From a virus: a stretch of DNA of 64,000 nucleotides. A program made the translations under genes and the position numbers. The DNA lies in the IMG/VR virus record IMGVR_UViG_3300032242_001916, positions 30,101 to 94,100 of that record. The stretch is one strand, 5' to 3'. The notes beneath the pieces are model-generated. The model saw nothing but the letters and a program-made list of their open reading frames with translations. It was not told where the DNA came from and searched no databases. Below, one piece after another: positions 31,575 to 40,155 of this stretch. Position 1 is the stretch's first letter. Each line of letters begins with the position of its first letter.

Positions 31575-32414
31575 ATGACAAACGAAACGATTAGTGCAGC
31601 AGAAAACCCTGCACTTGCCACACAGCTAGTACAAGCCGCCCTATCAATGTCTATGGCTGATGAGGGGGATCAGGTTGTTGAGCAAAAAGTTGCTGTTACA
31701 ACTGCCCCCTCTTCGCCAGGACATGTAGAGCTACTGGGAGGAATCTACAACTCTTTTACTGGAGAAGTAATCCGCACAGCAGAAATCCGTGAGCTAACGG
31801 GTGTTGATGAAGAGGCCTTGTCACGTATTAATGATTATGGTCGTACTCTTCTTGCCATATTAAGCCGTGGTACTGTCAAGATTGGTGAAGAAAAAGCAAC
31901 TCAGGAAGTTCTTGATAAGTTGCTCGCGGGAGATCGAGAATACTTAATTTTCCAGATTAGACTTGCTACTTTTGGCCCTGATCTTGAGCTTTCTGGTCCA
32001 TGCCCAAGCTGCCAAGTTGTTCAGACTTTCAATATAAATCTTTCTGAAGATGTAAAAATTGATAGTTTAGATGATCCTAGTGAGCGCAGTATTACTGTTG
32101 ATTGCAAAGTAGGCAAAGTAACTGTAGAGCTTCCTACAGGAGCAGTACAGCGCAAGTTAATCACTTCAACAGATAAAACAGCTGCAGAACTAGATAGCCT
32201 TTTGTTAAAAGATTGTGTGATCTTTATTAATGACAACCCAATTTTAGATCCAAGTTTAATTAAGAATTTAAGTATGGCCGATCGTCGTAAAATTCTTAAA
32301 GAATTAGGCGAAAAGAACCCAGGCCCAGACTTAAGCAGTATCAAGAAATCTTGTTCTGCTTGCGGGTCGGAGGTCCCGACACCGCTTACATTAGCGGATC
32401 TATTTCGGGTTTGA
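31575..32414 (+). CDS. Tail assembly chaperone / T4 gp26-like protein (frame 0)
   Basis: 279 residues. Core LAGDREYLIFQIRLATFGPD and two CxxC pairs (CPSC near 140 and CSAC near 260) match the gp26-like group of tail/baseplate-assembly proteins encoded between tube and tape measure in myoviruses. Such genes usually have a second, frameshifted product. Here the reading frame ends at TGA 32412-32414, and a second frame continues to 32577. The protein would bind the tape measure and help tail assembly. Confidence 0.75.
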   Translation: MTNETISAAENPALATQLVQAALSMSMADEGDQVVEQKVAVTTAPSSPGHVELLGGIYNSFTGEVIRTAEIRELTGVDEEALSRINDYGRTLLAILSRGTVKIGEEKATQEVLDKLLAGDREYLIFQIRLATFGPDLELSGPCPSCQVVQTFNINLSEDVKIDSLDDPSERSITVDCKVGKVTVELPTGAVQRKLITSTDKTAAELDSLLLKDCVIFINDNPILDPSLIKNLSMADRRKILKELGEKNPGPDLSSIKKSCSACGSEVPTPLTLADLFRV

Positions 32415-32577
32415 TAATAAAGAAATTTATAAATACTTATTGGATTCATATGAACTTATAAGTAGGGCCTTTGTAGGCTGGTCTCTTAAAGAGATTAGAG
32501 AGCTTAGCCACAGGGAACGTGAAAACTGGTTGCAAAGGGCAACCTTAAAACTAGGACTAGGAGACATAAATGGCTGA
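32395..32577 (+). CDS. Frameshifted extension of the tail assembly chaperone
   Basis: The +1 frame relative to the upstream gene is open from 32395 to TGA 32575-32577, giving after the overlap FDNKEIYKYLLDSYELISRA, then GWSLKEIRELSHRERENWLQ and GLGDING. It has no ATG/GTG start or ribosome site, yet looks coding. Expression would need a +1 (or -2) shift at TTT-CGG-GTT-TGA (32403-32414): tRNA-Phe can slip from TTT to TTC at 32404-32406, or shifting can occur at the stop. Extended chaperones made this way are known in many tailed phages. Its end overlaps the tape-measure start. Confidence 0.6.
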   Translation, partial: RIYFGFDNKEIYKYLLDSYELISRAFVGWSLKEIRELSHRERENWLQRATLKLGLGDING

Positions 32578-35500
32578 TCCAACAGCAGGCCTTACTCCTC
32601 CTATGTCAGGATCTACAGGTTCGATTTCTCCCGTTAGTTCCGGAACTGCCGGTTCTAGCGGGAGTAAATCCCTGTATGTTAGAACCCTTGAACAGGGCTA
32701 CAACGTTATTGCAAAAACGTCTGCTATGTACGATCGTATTTTACGAACTACTAAAGAGATAAATAAAGAAAACGGTAAGCGCGGCGGAGTTGGTGGCGGC
32801 AGCACCAATATGTTTGCTAATTCAGGTGTTAATCAGCAAGCTGATGCAATGATGAATAAGCTCAACGAAATGATCCCAGCTTCTGGTATGAGTGCCGGAG
32901 GAAGAGCGGCTGTTGGGGCTGGTCAAACCGCTTTAGCCGCAGCTGGATTTATGTATTCTACACTTCCCAATGTACAAGATGCCGTATCTCAAAGAATTTC
33001 TGCACAAAGTGTTGCATCTTTGACAGGGCAAAGTGCACAAAGCGTAATAAATAGTAGTAATGCCCTTATAAAAGGTGGTATGACAGGTAACTACTCAGCG
33101 CAGTTGGCGGCACACTCTCTTGCAAGTGTAGGTGTTTATGGCACGGGTTACACTAATATTATGAGTCAAGTAGGCGGTCTTAGCGCTTTAACTGGTATGC
33201 AAAATGAGCAGGTAGCTGGAGCATACGGTGGCATTAACAGTATGAACTTTATGAGACTTGGAGTTCGTGCTCGTGATCGCCAGGGTAATATACGAGGCCC
33301 TAGTGATATCTCTAATGAACTTTACCAAAGATTAGTAGGTAAAAGAAAACTTACAATACAACAAGCAGGCAACACAATTCTTGCCCCACACTCTAGTGGT
33401 CAAATGGCAATTCAAGCAGCTGCGGGTGGAGATCAAGCATTAGCTGCAAGCTTGACAGAACAACTGTATTTTCAGGCACGCAATGGTGGAAAAAAGTTAC
33501 CACTAGGGGACCCTGAAAAAATTATGGGCAAAAAAGTTCTTAATCTTTCTGCAGACGACCCATTGCGTAAAATGTTTACTTACAATAAGCGTCAGTCTGA
33601 ATACTTACAGGCTGTGGGTGGGTCGGAAGTAGGCGGCTACGGTACTGCTTTAGATGCCAGCGGTAAGGTTGCTGAAGGAATGGCCGGACTAGCTAAAGTA
33701 ATGCCCGACGTTGTTGGTGGTATGGCTAGACTTGCAGGTCTTTTACAAACTCTTCCTGGAGCCGGTAATACAGGACTAGGATTAGCAAGTTTAGCTAGCG
33801 GAGTGGGCGGCTCTGGAACTAATATGCTTCAAATGGGTATGGAAGCCCGTGCAATAACCATGCTTGGGCGAGGAGGTGGCGGTACTCCTGGGGCAGTTGG
33901 CGGAAGAGGTATGGCAGGGTCTACTGGTGCACGCGTTCTTGGTCGGGGTCTTGGAGGACTAGCAGCTATACAAGCTACAAATATGGCAGTCCCATTTTTA
34001 CGTCAGCAAGGGCAAAAACACCTTCATATTAAGCCAGGTAGTGCTGTAGATAAAACGGGTACAATTCTTGGTACCGCAGGTGGATATGCTGCTGGTGGGG
34101 CAATGATTGGATCTGTAATACCCGGAATTGGAACAGCAGCTGGAGCAGTAGTTGGAGGTCTAGCTGGATTAGCCGTTGGTTTTATGAATTCTAATAACTC
34201 ACCTGTTGGTGGAGATGGAATTACAGGCCCGCTTAGTTGGGCGCAAACGTTATTAAAACAGATGTCTATTACCCCTAAAAATTCTGGAATTGACAATGCT
34301 ATAGCTAACTGGGAAGCACATGAAGGCGGCCATTGGGGAAATTCTGCAAGATATAACCCACTAAATACTTCTCAAAGAATGCTTCCATCCGACACAAACA
34401 TGAACTCAGATGGAGTTAAAGTGTACTCCAGTTGGTCTGAGGGACTTCAAGCCACTGTTAAAACTCTTCATTCTAAAGGGCATCATTATGAAAGAATTAT
34501 TGATGCAATGAGTAGTGGTAAACCTGATGACCTTTACCAAGCGGTTGTAGATTCAAAGTGGGGAACTACATCTCTTATGGGCCACGTAAAAAGTAAGGGG
34601 TCTCACAAAAAAACTGGAAAACCTCACGTAAATAATGGCGTGTACAACCCTCCAGCTAATGGTCCAAAAACCGCACACTTTGGTCAAAAACCACGGGTAA
34701 AAGGAAAGTATTGGACACAGTACGGGTATCATACTGGTCAAGATTACGGAGTTCCAGTAGGAACTTCTGTTAAAGCTTATAAAGCAGGAAAAGTTATACA
34801 TGCAGGCGATGGTGGCAGTAGAGCAGACCTTGGATCAGCTTGGGGTAAGGCAATCCTTGTAGATCATGGTACTCATAGAAGCCTTTATGCCCACCTGTCT
34901 CATGTTGGAGTAAGAGCAGGAGACAAAGTAAGGCCTGGTCAGCAAATTGCTTTGTCAGGTAATACTGGGTCTGCTTCGCAAGGTCCACACTTACACTTTG
35001 AAATTAGAAAAGGTGGAAAGCCTGTAGACCCAATTCCTTATCTTGGAGGCGGTAGTAGTGGTAGTTTAACTCCTCCATCTTCAACTCCAAATCCAACTCC
35101 AGGATCCTCTCCAGCCCCATCAACAGGGACTACTTCTACAAACAACTTTACTACTTGGGGAACAGGCGTTGCCCCAGGAACTCATGGAGGAACTCATGGA
35201 GGAACTCATGGAGGAACTCACAAAGCATCTGTACCTCCGTCTTCAGCTGGGCCTGCAGCTGGAGTTGTAAACACACCTAGTAGTTCAGTAGTAGTTACTA
35301 ATACAAAGCCTAGAATGCTTACTACTAGCGCAGGTCTGACTAATGCGGCTGCAGCAGCAACTCAGCTTTCTGTAAGTAATCTTGGGGTTTCATCTGGGTA
35401 TGGATCTGTAAATACTGCTTTAGGTGGAAGCTCTATTTTTAGCGCTAACTACGAGCAAGCGGATTATAGTGGATTTGGTGGAGATGCTAATCCACCTAGT

Positions 35501-35695
35501 GTTGGAAGTTTTGATCCAGTAGGAACCTCTTTACGGACAAGAAGTAGTGGTGGCAGTCATGGGGATCACGGCATAACAATTAACATGAATATTAGCATTG
35601 CTAATGCAGATACAGCTAATGCGGTTAATATGGCTAAAGAAATTAAGACAATTCTTGAACGTGAATTAAGAGATAGCAAGATTAGGAATTATTAA
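32570..35695 (+). CDS. Tape measure protein with lysozyme-like and M23 domains
   Basis: 1041 residues. The N-terminal 480 residues are Ala/Gly/Ser-rich helical segments. Residues about 490-545 are hydrophobic Gly/Ala (GGAMIGSVIPGIGTAAGAVV), as in tape measures. About 570-665 is a lysozyme-like unit (NWEAHEGGHWGNSARYNPLN). About 700-825 is an M23 domain (YHTGQDYGVPVG, YAHLSHV, GPHLHFEIRK). Then come a THGG repeat and a C-terminal ITINMNISIANA segment. It fixes tail length and, on injection, cuts peptidoglycan. The ATG 32570 overlaps the chaperone extension's end. Confidence 0.88.
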   Translation: MADPTAGLTPPMSGSTGSISPVSSGTAGSSGSKSLYVRTLEQGYNVIAKTSAMYDRILRTTKEINKENGKRGGVGGGSTNMFANSGVNQQADAMMNKLNEMIPASGMSAGGRAAVGAGQTALAAAGFMYSTLPNVQDAVSQRISAQSVASLTGQSAQSVINSSNALIKGGMTGNYSAQLAAHSLASVGVYGTGYTNIMSQVGGLSALTGMQNEQVAGAYGGINSMNFMRLGVRARDRQGNIRGPSDISNELYQRLVGKRKLTIQQAGNTILAPHSSGQMAIQAAAGGDQALAASLTEQLYFQARNGGKKLPLGDPEKIMGKKVLNLSADDPLRKMFTYNKRQSEYLQAVGGSEVGGYGTALDASGKVAEGMAGLAKVMPDVVGGMARLAGLLQTLPGAGNTGLGLASLASGVGGSGTNMLQMGMEARAITMLGRGGGGTPGAVGGRGMAGSTGARVLGRGLGGLAAIQATNMAVPFLRQQGQKHLHIKPGSAVDKTGTILGTAGGYAAGGAMIGSVIPGIGTAAGAVVGGLAGLAVGFMNSNNSPVGGDGITGPLSWAQTLLKQMSITPKNSGIDNAIANWEAHEGGHWGNSARYNPLNTSQRMLPSDTNMNSDGVKVYSSWSEGLQATVKTLHSKGHHYERIIDAMSSGKPDDLYQAVVDSKWGTTSLMGHVKSKGSHKKTGKPHVNNGVYNPPANGPKTAHFGQKPRVKGKYWTQYGYHTGQDYGVPVGTSVKAYKAGKVIHAGDGGSRADLGSAWGKAILVDHGTHRSLYAHLSHVGVRAGDKVRPGQQIALSGNTGSASQGPHLHFEIRKGGKPVDPIPYLGGGSSGSLTPPSSTPNPTPGSSPAPSTGTTSTNNFTTWGTGVAPGTHGGTHGGTHGGTHKASVPPSSAGPAAGVVNTPSSSVVVTNTKPRMLTTSAGLTNAAAAATQLSVSNLGVSSGYGSVNTALGGSSIFSANYEQADYSGFGGDANPPSVGSFDPVGTSLRTRSSGGSHGDHGITINMNISIANADTANAVNMAKEIKTILERELRDSKIRNY
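35177..35220 (+). repeat. Tandem 12-bp repeat in tape measure gene
   Basis: The unit GGAACTCATGGA is present three times exactly plus a partial fourth copy (35177-35220), coding for THGG repeats. It is a likely slippage-prone site, so copy number may vary between strains. Confidence 0.85.
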
Positions 35696-35697
35696 AA

Positions 35698-37248
35698 ATG
35701 TTAAAAGATATCGCAACGTTAGAACCTAAAGGAAATATAGAAGGCGGTCTTAATGAGGATGTTGCCACGCCATTACAAGGTTCTATAATTCCTGATAATT
35801 TATCTCATGGTTGGTACAGCGTAAAAATTGGAACTAAATGGTTTGCATTTCAAGTACTGCTTAAATCTCCGGAAACTTCAAGAGACCTTGTATTTGATGA
35901 TTTTGCTTTTAAAGCTCCTAATGTTCCTTGGGGTAATTCAATTAATGACCCTAAACTGTCTTCTACGTACAGCGCTAAAAGCCTAGTAGCTTTATTTCAA
36001 AAACTTGTTGCCCCTGAAAAAATACCTGTCAATATCACAGTTATAAGTAAATCTTACAAACCTGGGGATACAAAAGCAGGCGGTACGTTTGTTTCACTTC
36101 CTTTGACTACTATTAAACCAGATGGAACAGCTTTAAAACCAACAGATGGTTCAGGTAACCCTCTAGGTCCTAGCATTATAGAAGGTACGGATGCGCATCC
36201 ATTAACTCATAGCTATAAAATTGCCTACGACAAAGAACGAGGAGGTAGTGGTGGGCGTTGGGTTTACGATAAATTTGGTGGTTTTGGAGGAGCAGATATA
36301 AATAAAGGTAAACCTATACTTCTCCAAGATGACCCAAGTAGTTTTGGTCTGTGGAACCCGCCTCCTCACAAAGTAATGTCGGGATCTGTACCAACTCAGT
36401 TATATGATTTAACCTCAGGAACTCCGGACGTAGTTCTTAACCCTACAGTTGGAGTTAAATTAATCGAGGACTTACGATCAGGTAATAAAGCCTATACAAA
36501 AGGATTTATATATTCAGATTTAGACCAGGCACATGATTCTGATGGTAATCCAAAAGTTAGAGGTAACCTATGGGGTTTTAGATTTTTATACAACCCTTCA
36601 TCATTGTCAATTGCTAACGCTGTAAACCCAGCTATTGACTTTGGTAATACTGCTGATGTAGGCAACATGCTTATTGGTAGTGAAACCATGTCCTTTAGCA
36701 TATATTTAAATAGAATGATGGATGTTCATGTTTTAAAAAACATATCGGTAGGTAGTGCTGGACCGGGTAAAGCAAATTTAGCAGATCAGAACACTTTTGC
36801 GCATCAATACGGCGGCCGTACACTTACCGCTATTGATGCTGAGCAATTAAGATACCGTGGAACTGAGTATGATTTAGAATTCTTGTATAGAGTTATTAAC
36901 GGAGATCCTGAAAAAGGCCCTGCAATGCGGTATGCAACTTCAGATACCGGATTTTTAGTGGGCTCAGCAGTATGGGTACGTTTTAATGATAATGTAAGAT
37001 ATAAAGGAATTATTAATAATATTAGTGTTGTGCATGCAATGTTTAGTTTAGATATGGTACCGATTGTTTCAGAAGTATCTATTTCATTAATGAGAATTCC
37101 TACGCCTTACTATGGAACTGATGCTCAAATTTCAAAGAAACTTAATAAGAAGTACAAAACTACGCCAAATCAAAAAGGTAGCCGGGGACAACAAATACTT
37201 CCATATGTCCAGTATCTAAGAGGTACTGTACCTTCTACTACTAAATAA
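35698..37248 (+). CDS. Baseplate or tail-hub protein
   Basis: 516 residues. N-terminal DNLSHGWYSVKIGTKWFAFQ and a beta-rich middle are followed by a well-folded C-terminal third: GFRFLYNPSSLSIANAVNPA, GNMLIGSETMSFSIYLNRM, AVWVRFNDNVRYKGIINNIS and VSEVSISLMRIP. These resemble hub/LysM-associated proteins lying between the tape measure and gp53-type genes in contractile-tail phages. Exact family not identified. Confidence 0.6.
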   Translation: MLKDIATLEPKGNIEGGLNEDVATPLQGSIIPDNLSHGWYSVKIGTKWFAFQVLLKSPETSRDLVFDDFAFKAPNVPWGNSINDPKLSSTYSAKSLVALFQKLVAPEKIPVNITVISKSYKPGDTKAGGTFVSLPLTTIKPDGTALKPTDGSGNPLGPSIIEGTDAHPLTHSYKIAYDKERGGSGGRWVYDKFGGFGGADINKGKPILLQDDPSSFGLWNPPPHKVMSGSVPTQLYDLTSGTPDVVLNPTVGVKLIEDLRSGNKAYTKGFIYSDLDQAHDSDGNPKVRGNLWGFRFLYNPSSLSIANAVNPAIDFGNTADVGNMLIGSETMSFSIYLNRMMDVHVLKNISVGSAGPGKANLADQNTFAHQYGGRTLTAIDAEQLRYRGTEYDLEFLYRVINGDPEKGPAMRYATSDTGFLVGSAVWVRFNDNVRYKGIINNISVVHAMFSLDMVPIVSEVSISLMRIPTPYYGTDAQISKKLNKKYKTTPNQKGSRGQQILPYVQYLRGTVPSTTK

Positions 37249-37257
37249 GGAATTTAA

Positions 37258-37530
37258 ATGATTTCTAAATTTTCAAGATATATTAATGGTGATTTTGGAC
37301 AAGTTATAGGCAAAACCGGTGTATTTAATACACATGTATACAGAAACTTTTCAGTAGACCCAAGAATAGAGTACATTTGGTATACTTTTAAAGCTGGCGA
37401 TAGAGTTGATACTCTAGCCAGTCAGTATCTTGGAGACTCTCGTGCATGGTATCGTATTATGGATATAAACCCTGAGGTATTAGATCCATTTTCTCTTAAG
37501 CCTGGGGACTATATAAGGATTCCTCAATGA
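37258..37530 (+). CDS. LysM-like baseplate protein (gp53/gpX type)
   Basis: 90 residues. The C-terminal 45 form a LysM-like fold: FKAGDRVDTLASQYLGDSRA followed by YRIMDINPEVLDPFSLKPGD and YIRIPQ. Proteins of this kind join hub and baseplate wedge in contractile tails. Its stop overlaps the next gene's ATG (ATGA). Confidence 0.8.
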   Translation: MISKFSRYINGDFGQVIGKTGVFNTHVYRNFSVDPRIEYIWYTFKAGDRVDTLASQYLGDSRAWYRIMDINPEVLDPFSLKPGDYIRIPQ

Positions 37531-38342
37531 CAGGTCTTTTACAAAAAGATATTTTTTATACGGCTAGTTTTCCAAAAACTCCTGATTTACTTATGCTATT
37601 AATTAGCGCGGAGTTGCAACAGTCCGAGGGAGCCCATGATTATTTAATTCTTAATTATAAAGGAGCTATTGATAATCATATTACTGGATTTTTAGAAGTA
37701 GAAGACCCTGTAGTTTTTACATGGGGTGATGGGCAAAACCACCGCGAATTTATTGGTTTTATACATACTATTGAAAAAATTACTACTCCCGCAAATGTGT
37801 ACACTAAAATTAAATGTATAAACAACTCTGCAATTTTTAAAAGATCAAATAAAAAAATATATAATAATTTAACTTCAAACCAAATTGTTGAAGAAATTTG
37901 TGCTGAGCACGATTTTTCAACAAAGACTAGTTACCATCCATATACCCATGGAAATTTAGTACAATCTGGTAATAGTGATTGGCAGTTTTTAAATCAATTA
38001 TCTAAATACACGGGGTACGCTTTACGAGCATCTAACATGGAATTAATATTTAAAGATAAAGATCAAATAATAAATGAAAATTTTATGAGTATGCCTGTAT
38101 TTACTCATTTTTCAAAAAGCTCTAGTGGGTTAGTTTCAAATCAAACACTAATTTCATTTACTGCTCTAGATTCTGCAATTACCCCAGAATTTGAAAATAC
38201 GGGAGATCCGGGCGTTACTGTGTATGGAGATTCTGGCGAGCAATACATATTTGATTCAAATCAGTCTTTAGATAATGGTGCTTCTAATTTTAAATCTGCT
38301 AATACCCCTCCTAATTGGAATACATCCTACGAGGTTAACTAA
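37527..38342 (+). CDS. Tail hub protein (gpD/gp27-like), first part
   Basis: 271 residues. The N-terminus YTASFPKTPDLLMLLISAEL and the segment SGNSDWQFLNQLSKYTGYAL plus MELIFKDKDQ are the hallmarks of the gpD/gp27 hub family (S-D-W-x-F-L and a conserved Tyr-Ala). It binds the spike and tube. It ends at about half the expected length, and the next overlapping gene (38342-38932) seems to carry the remainder. AT-rich codon use differs from the head genes. Confidence 0.7.
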   Translation: MTGLLQKDIFYTASFPKTPDLLMLLISAELQQSEGAHDYLILNYKGAIDNHITGFLEVEDPVVFTWGDGQNHREFIGFIHTIEKITTPANVYTKIKCINNSAIFKRSNKKIYNNLTSNQIVEEICAEHDFSTKTSYHPYTHGNLVQSGNSDWQFLNQLSKYTGYALRASNMELIFKDKDQIINENFMSMPVFTHFSKSSSGLVSNQTLISFTALDSAITPEFENTGDPGVTVYGDSGEQYIFDSNQSLDNGASNFKSANTPPNWNTSYEVN

Positions 38343-38932
38343 TGTCATATATTAATAATTTACATATATCTCATGAGGTTGTTGAAGGCGCAGAAAGAGC
38401 TAAGACACTTAGCAAAGCATTTAGCAGCGATAATAGGTATGCTTACAAAGCAGATGCAATTTTAATTGGGTATGCTCCATTAGAGCCTTTTATGCCAGTG
38501 TATTTAGAAGGGCTTCAAGATGGAATGTCGGGGGTATGGGTGGCAATAACGGTAAATCACGTGTTTAATGTGGGCATTCCTTATAGCCTGCAGGTACATT
38601 TAGGTACAAATAAAACCTTACTGTCTTTGGCTAAACCAGCTAATGCTGTACATGTTACCGTTGTAAATCAAACTGTTCAGCCTGAAATTACTCCTGAATC
38701 AGAAACTTTAATGCATTTTTCTCAAAAAAAGACCGGTGGTTATTATTACGAATACTCCGACCTTTTACCAATACCTATAGAAAATAATCATTTTAAAGGA
38801 TCTACGTATGACCCTGTTGCAGATTATTTAACTCAATCTTCTACAGAGCCTTTTACTACACCTTCTATTTATAATCTTTATACTCCTAGTGTAAACTTAG
38901 TTAAAGAAGCTAAATGGAGTAGGAAAAGTTAA
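38342..38932 (+). CDS. Tail hub protein, probable second part
   Basis: 196 residues. LHISHEVVEGAERAKTLSKA and ADAILIGYAPLEPFMPVYLE, then GMSGVWVAITVNHVFNVGIPYSL, look like the OB/beta part that follows the hub domain in gpD. It is TAATG-coupled to both the first part and the spike. The assignment to a split hub is inferred from position and pattern. Confidence 0.55.
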   Translation: MSYINNLHISHEVVEGAERAKTLSKAFSSDNRYAYKADAILIGYAPLEPFMPVYLEGLQDGMSGVWVAITVNHVFNVGIPYSLQVHLGTNKTLLSLAKPANAVHVTVVNQTVQPEITPESETLMHFSQKKTGGYYYEYSDLLPIPIENNHFKGSTYDPVADYLTQSSTEPFTTPSIYNLYTPSVNLVKEAKWSRKS

Positions 38933-39678
38933 TGGGATATAGCGAGTACTCATCTTATGGAATTGACCCAATAGGTAAAACAAGATTTTATGGGGTATAC
39001 AGCGGTATTGTTACCAATAAAACAGACCCTGAAAATAAAAAACGTTTATCTGTGATAGTTCCTCAGATTACTGGCGGGGATCAGTTAGTTCTTGTAAAAC
39101 CCTCGGCTCCATCAGATACCTTATCTAGCATTCATTTGCCTGCTATTGGAGCTAATGTATGGATAATCTTTGAATCGGGAGACCCTAATTATCCAGTATG
39201 GATGAGCTCTAATTCTACAACTCCAAGTTATTATGGATCTTTTTATGACACAACAACTCAAACATTATCTGCGGCTAATACGCCTACAGTTATTACGTTA
39301 AACACAACTGCGGAAAATAATGAAATTACGATAGATTCAACATATAAGTCAAGAATTAAGTTTAATTATGCTGGAACATATAATGTTCAGTTTTCTGCAC
39401 AGGTTTCAAATAATGGCACTTCTACGTCTAATTTTTGGTTACGCAAAAACGGCGTAGATGTTACATGGTCAAACGGAGAAGTAACTACTTCTAATCAAAA
39501 TCATCATGTTCTTCCTTCGTGGAACTATGTATTAACGCTAGCCGCTAATGATTACCTTGAGTTTGTATGGATGAGCAATGATCATGCTAACACTTTAGAG
39601 GCTCAAGAGGCTACTCCTTCTCCCGCATCTCCCGGAGTTGCATCGATGATTGTTACTGCCCAACTAATAAAAAGTTAG
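38932..39678 (+). CDS. Baseplate spike protein (gpV/gp5 N-terminus) with C1q/TNF-like C-terminus
   Basis: 248 residues. Residues about 20-100 are an OB-fold spike base (FYGVYSGIVTNKTDPENKKR, SIHLPAIGANVWIIFESGDP, YPVWMS). In place of a beta-helix needle, residues about 110-248 resemble a jelly-roll/C1q-TNF-like trimer domain (YAGTYNVQFSAQVSNNG, FWLRKNGVDVTWSN, LAANDYLEFVWMSND). The spike pierces or binds the host surface. The combination is unusual, and a receptor-binding or sealing role is inferred. Confidence 0.7.
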   Translation: MGYSEYSSYGIDPIGKTRFYGVYSGIVTNKTDPENKKRLSVIVPQITGGDQLVLVKPSAPSDTLSSIHLPAIGANVWIIFESGDPNYPVWMSSNSTTPSYYGSFYDTTTQTLSAANTPTVITLNTTAENNEITIDSTYKSRIKFNYAGTYNVQFSAQVSNNGTSTSNFWLRKNGVDVTWSNGEVTTSNQNHHVLPSWNYVLTLAANDYLEFVWMSNDHANTLEAQEATPSPASPGVASMIVTAQLIKS

Positions 39679-39702
39679 TTAATTATGCTACATAACCTAG
39701 AA

Positions 39703-39730
39703 TTTACCCTAATTTATAAGGAAGTATAAT
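39703..39730 (+). promoter_or_regulatory. Candidate promoter for baseplate wedge genes
   Basis: TTTACC (39703-39708), 16-base spacer and TATAAT (39725-39730) lie in the gap before the gp25-like gene. The -10 box is perfect, the -35 box partial. It could add transcription of the late wedge and fibre genes. Confidence 0.45.
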
Positions 39731-39762
39731 GATAAGATGTATATACAGATTGGAGATAAGTC

Positions 39763-40155
39763 ATGAAAGCAGTTGTTTTTCCCTTTCAGCTAGATAGCTT
39801 TGGGCGGATAGTATCTACTAAAGATTCTAATAAAATCTATATGGATAGGCTATTAACTGTTTTATCTACTATGGTTTACGATCGTCCAATAAAAAATAAT
39901 TATGGAACTAACCTTGCTCGCGCTATGTACGAAACTTATAATAGATCTGAAGTAGCTATACGAGAGGCTATAGAAAGAGCTATTGGTATTTTTCTTCCAG
40001 AAATTGAACTAGAAAGCTTTTCTATCACAGAGCCTAATGATCAAGGCATTTCAAATGTAGACTTATCAGTTATCTTACCGGATAGTACTATACAATCTAT
40101 TAGTATTAATACCGGTTACTTCTCCTCTAACGGTATATTATTAGGAAATGTATAA
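39763..40155 (+). CDS. Baseplate wedge protein (gp25-like)
   Basis: 130 residues. FGRIVSTKDSNKIYMDRLLT, RPIKNNYGTNLARAMYETYN and VAIREAIERAIGIFLPEIEL match the gp25/W family, with the conserved PxxxxYG core that nucleates sheath assembly on the baseplate. It overlaps the next gene (TAATG). Confidence 0.85.
   Translation: MKAVVFPFQLDSFGRIVSTKDSNKIYMDRLLTVLSTMVYDRPIKNNYGTNLARAMYETYNRSEVAIREAIERAIGIFLPEIELESFSITEPNDQGISNVDLSVILPDSTIQSISINTGYFSSNGILLGNV

Noticed and set aside
32021-32449. Leftward frame of 142 codons
   Set aside because: It is antisense to the tail chaperone gene and lacks a ribosome site.
35177-35220. CRISPR-like direct repeats
   Set aside because: The repeats are contiguous 12-mers in frame in a coding region without spacers.
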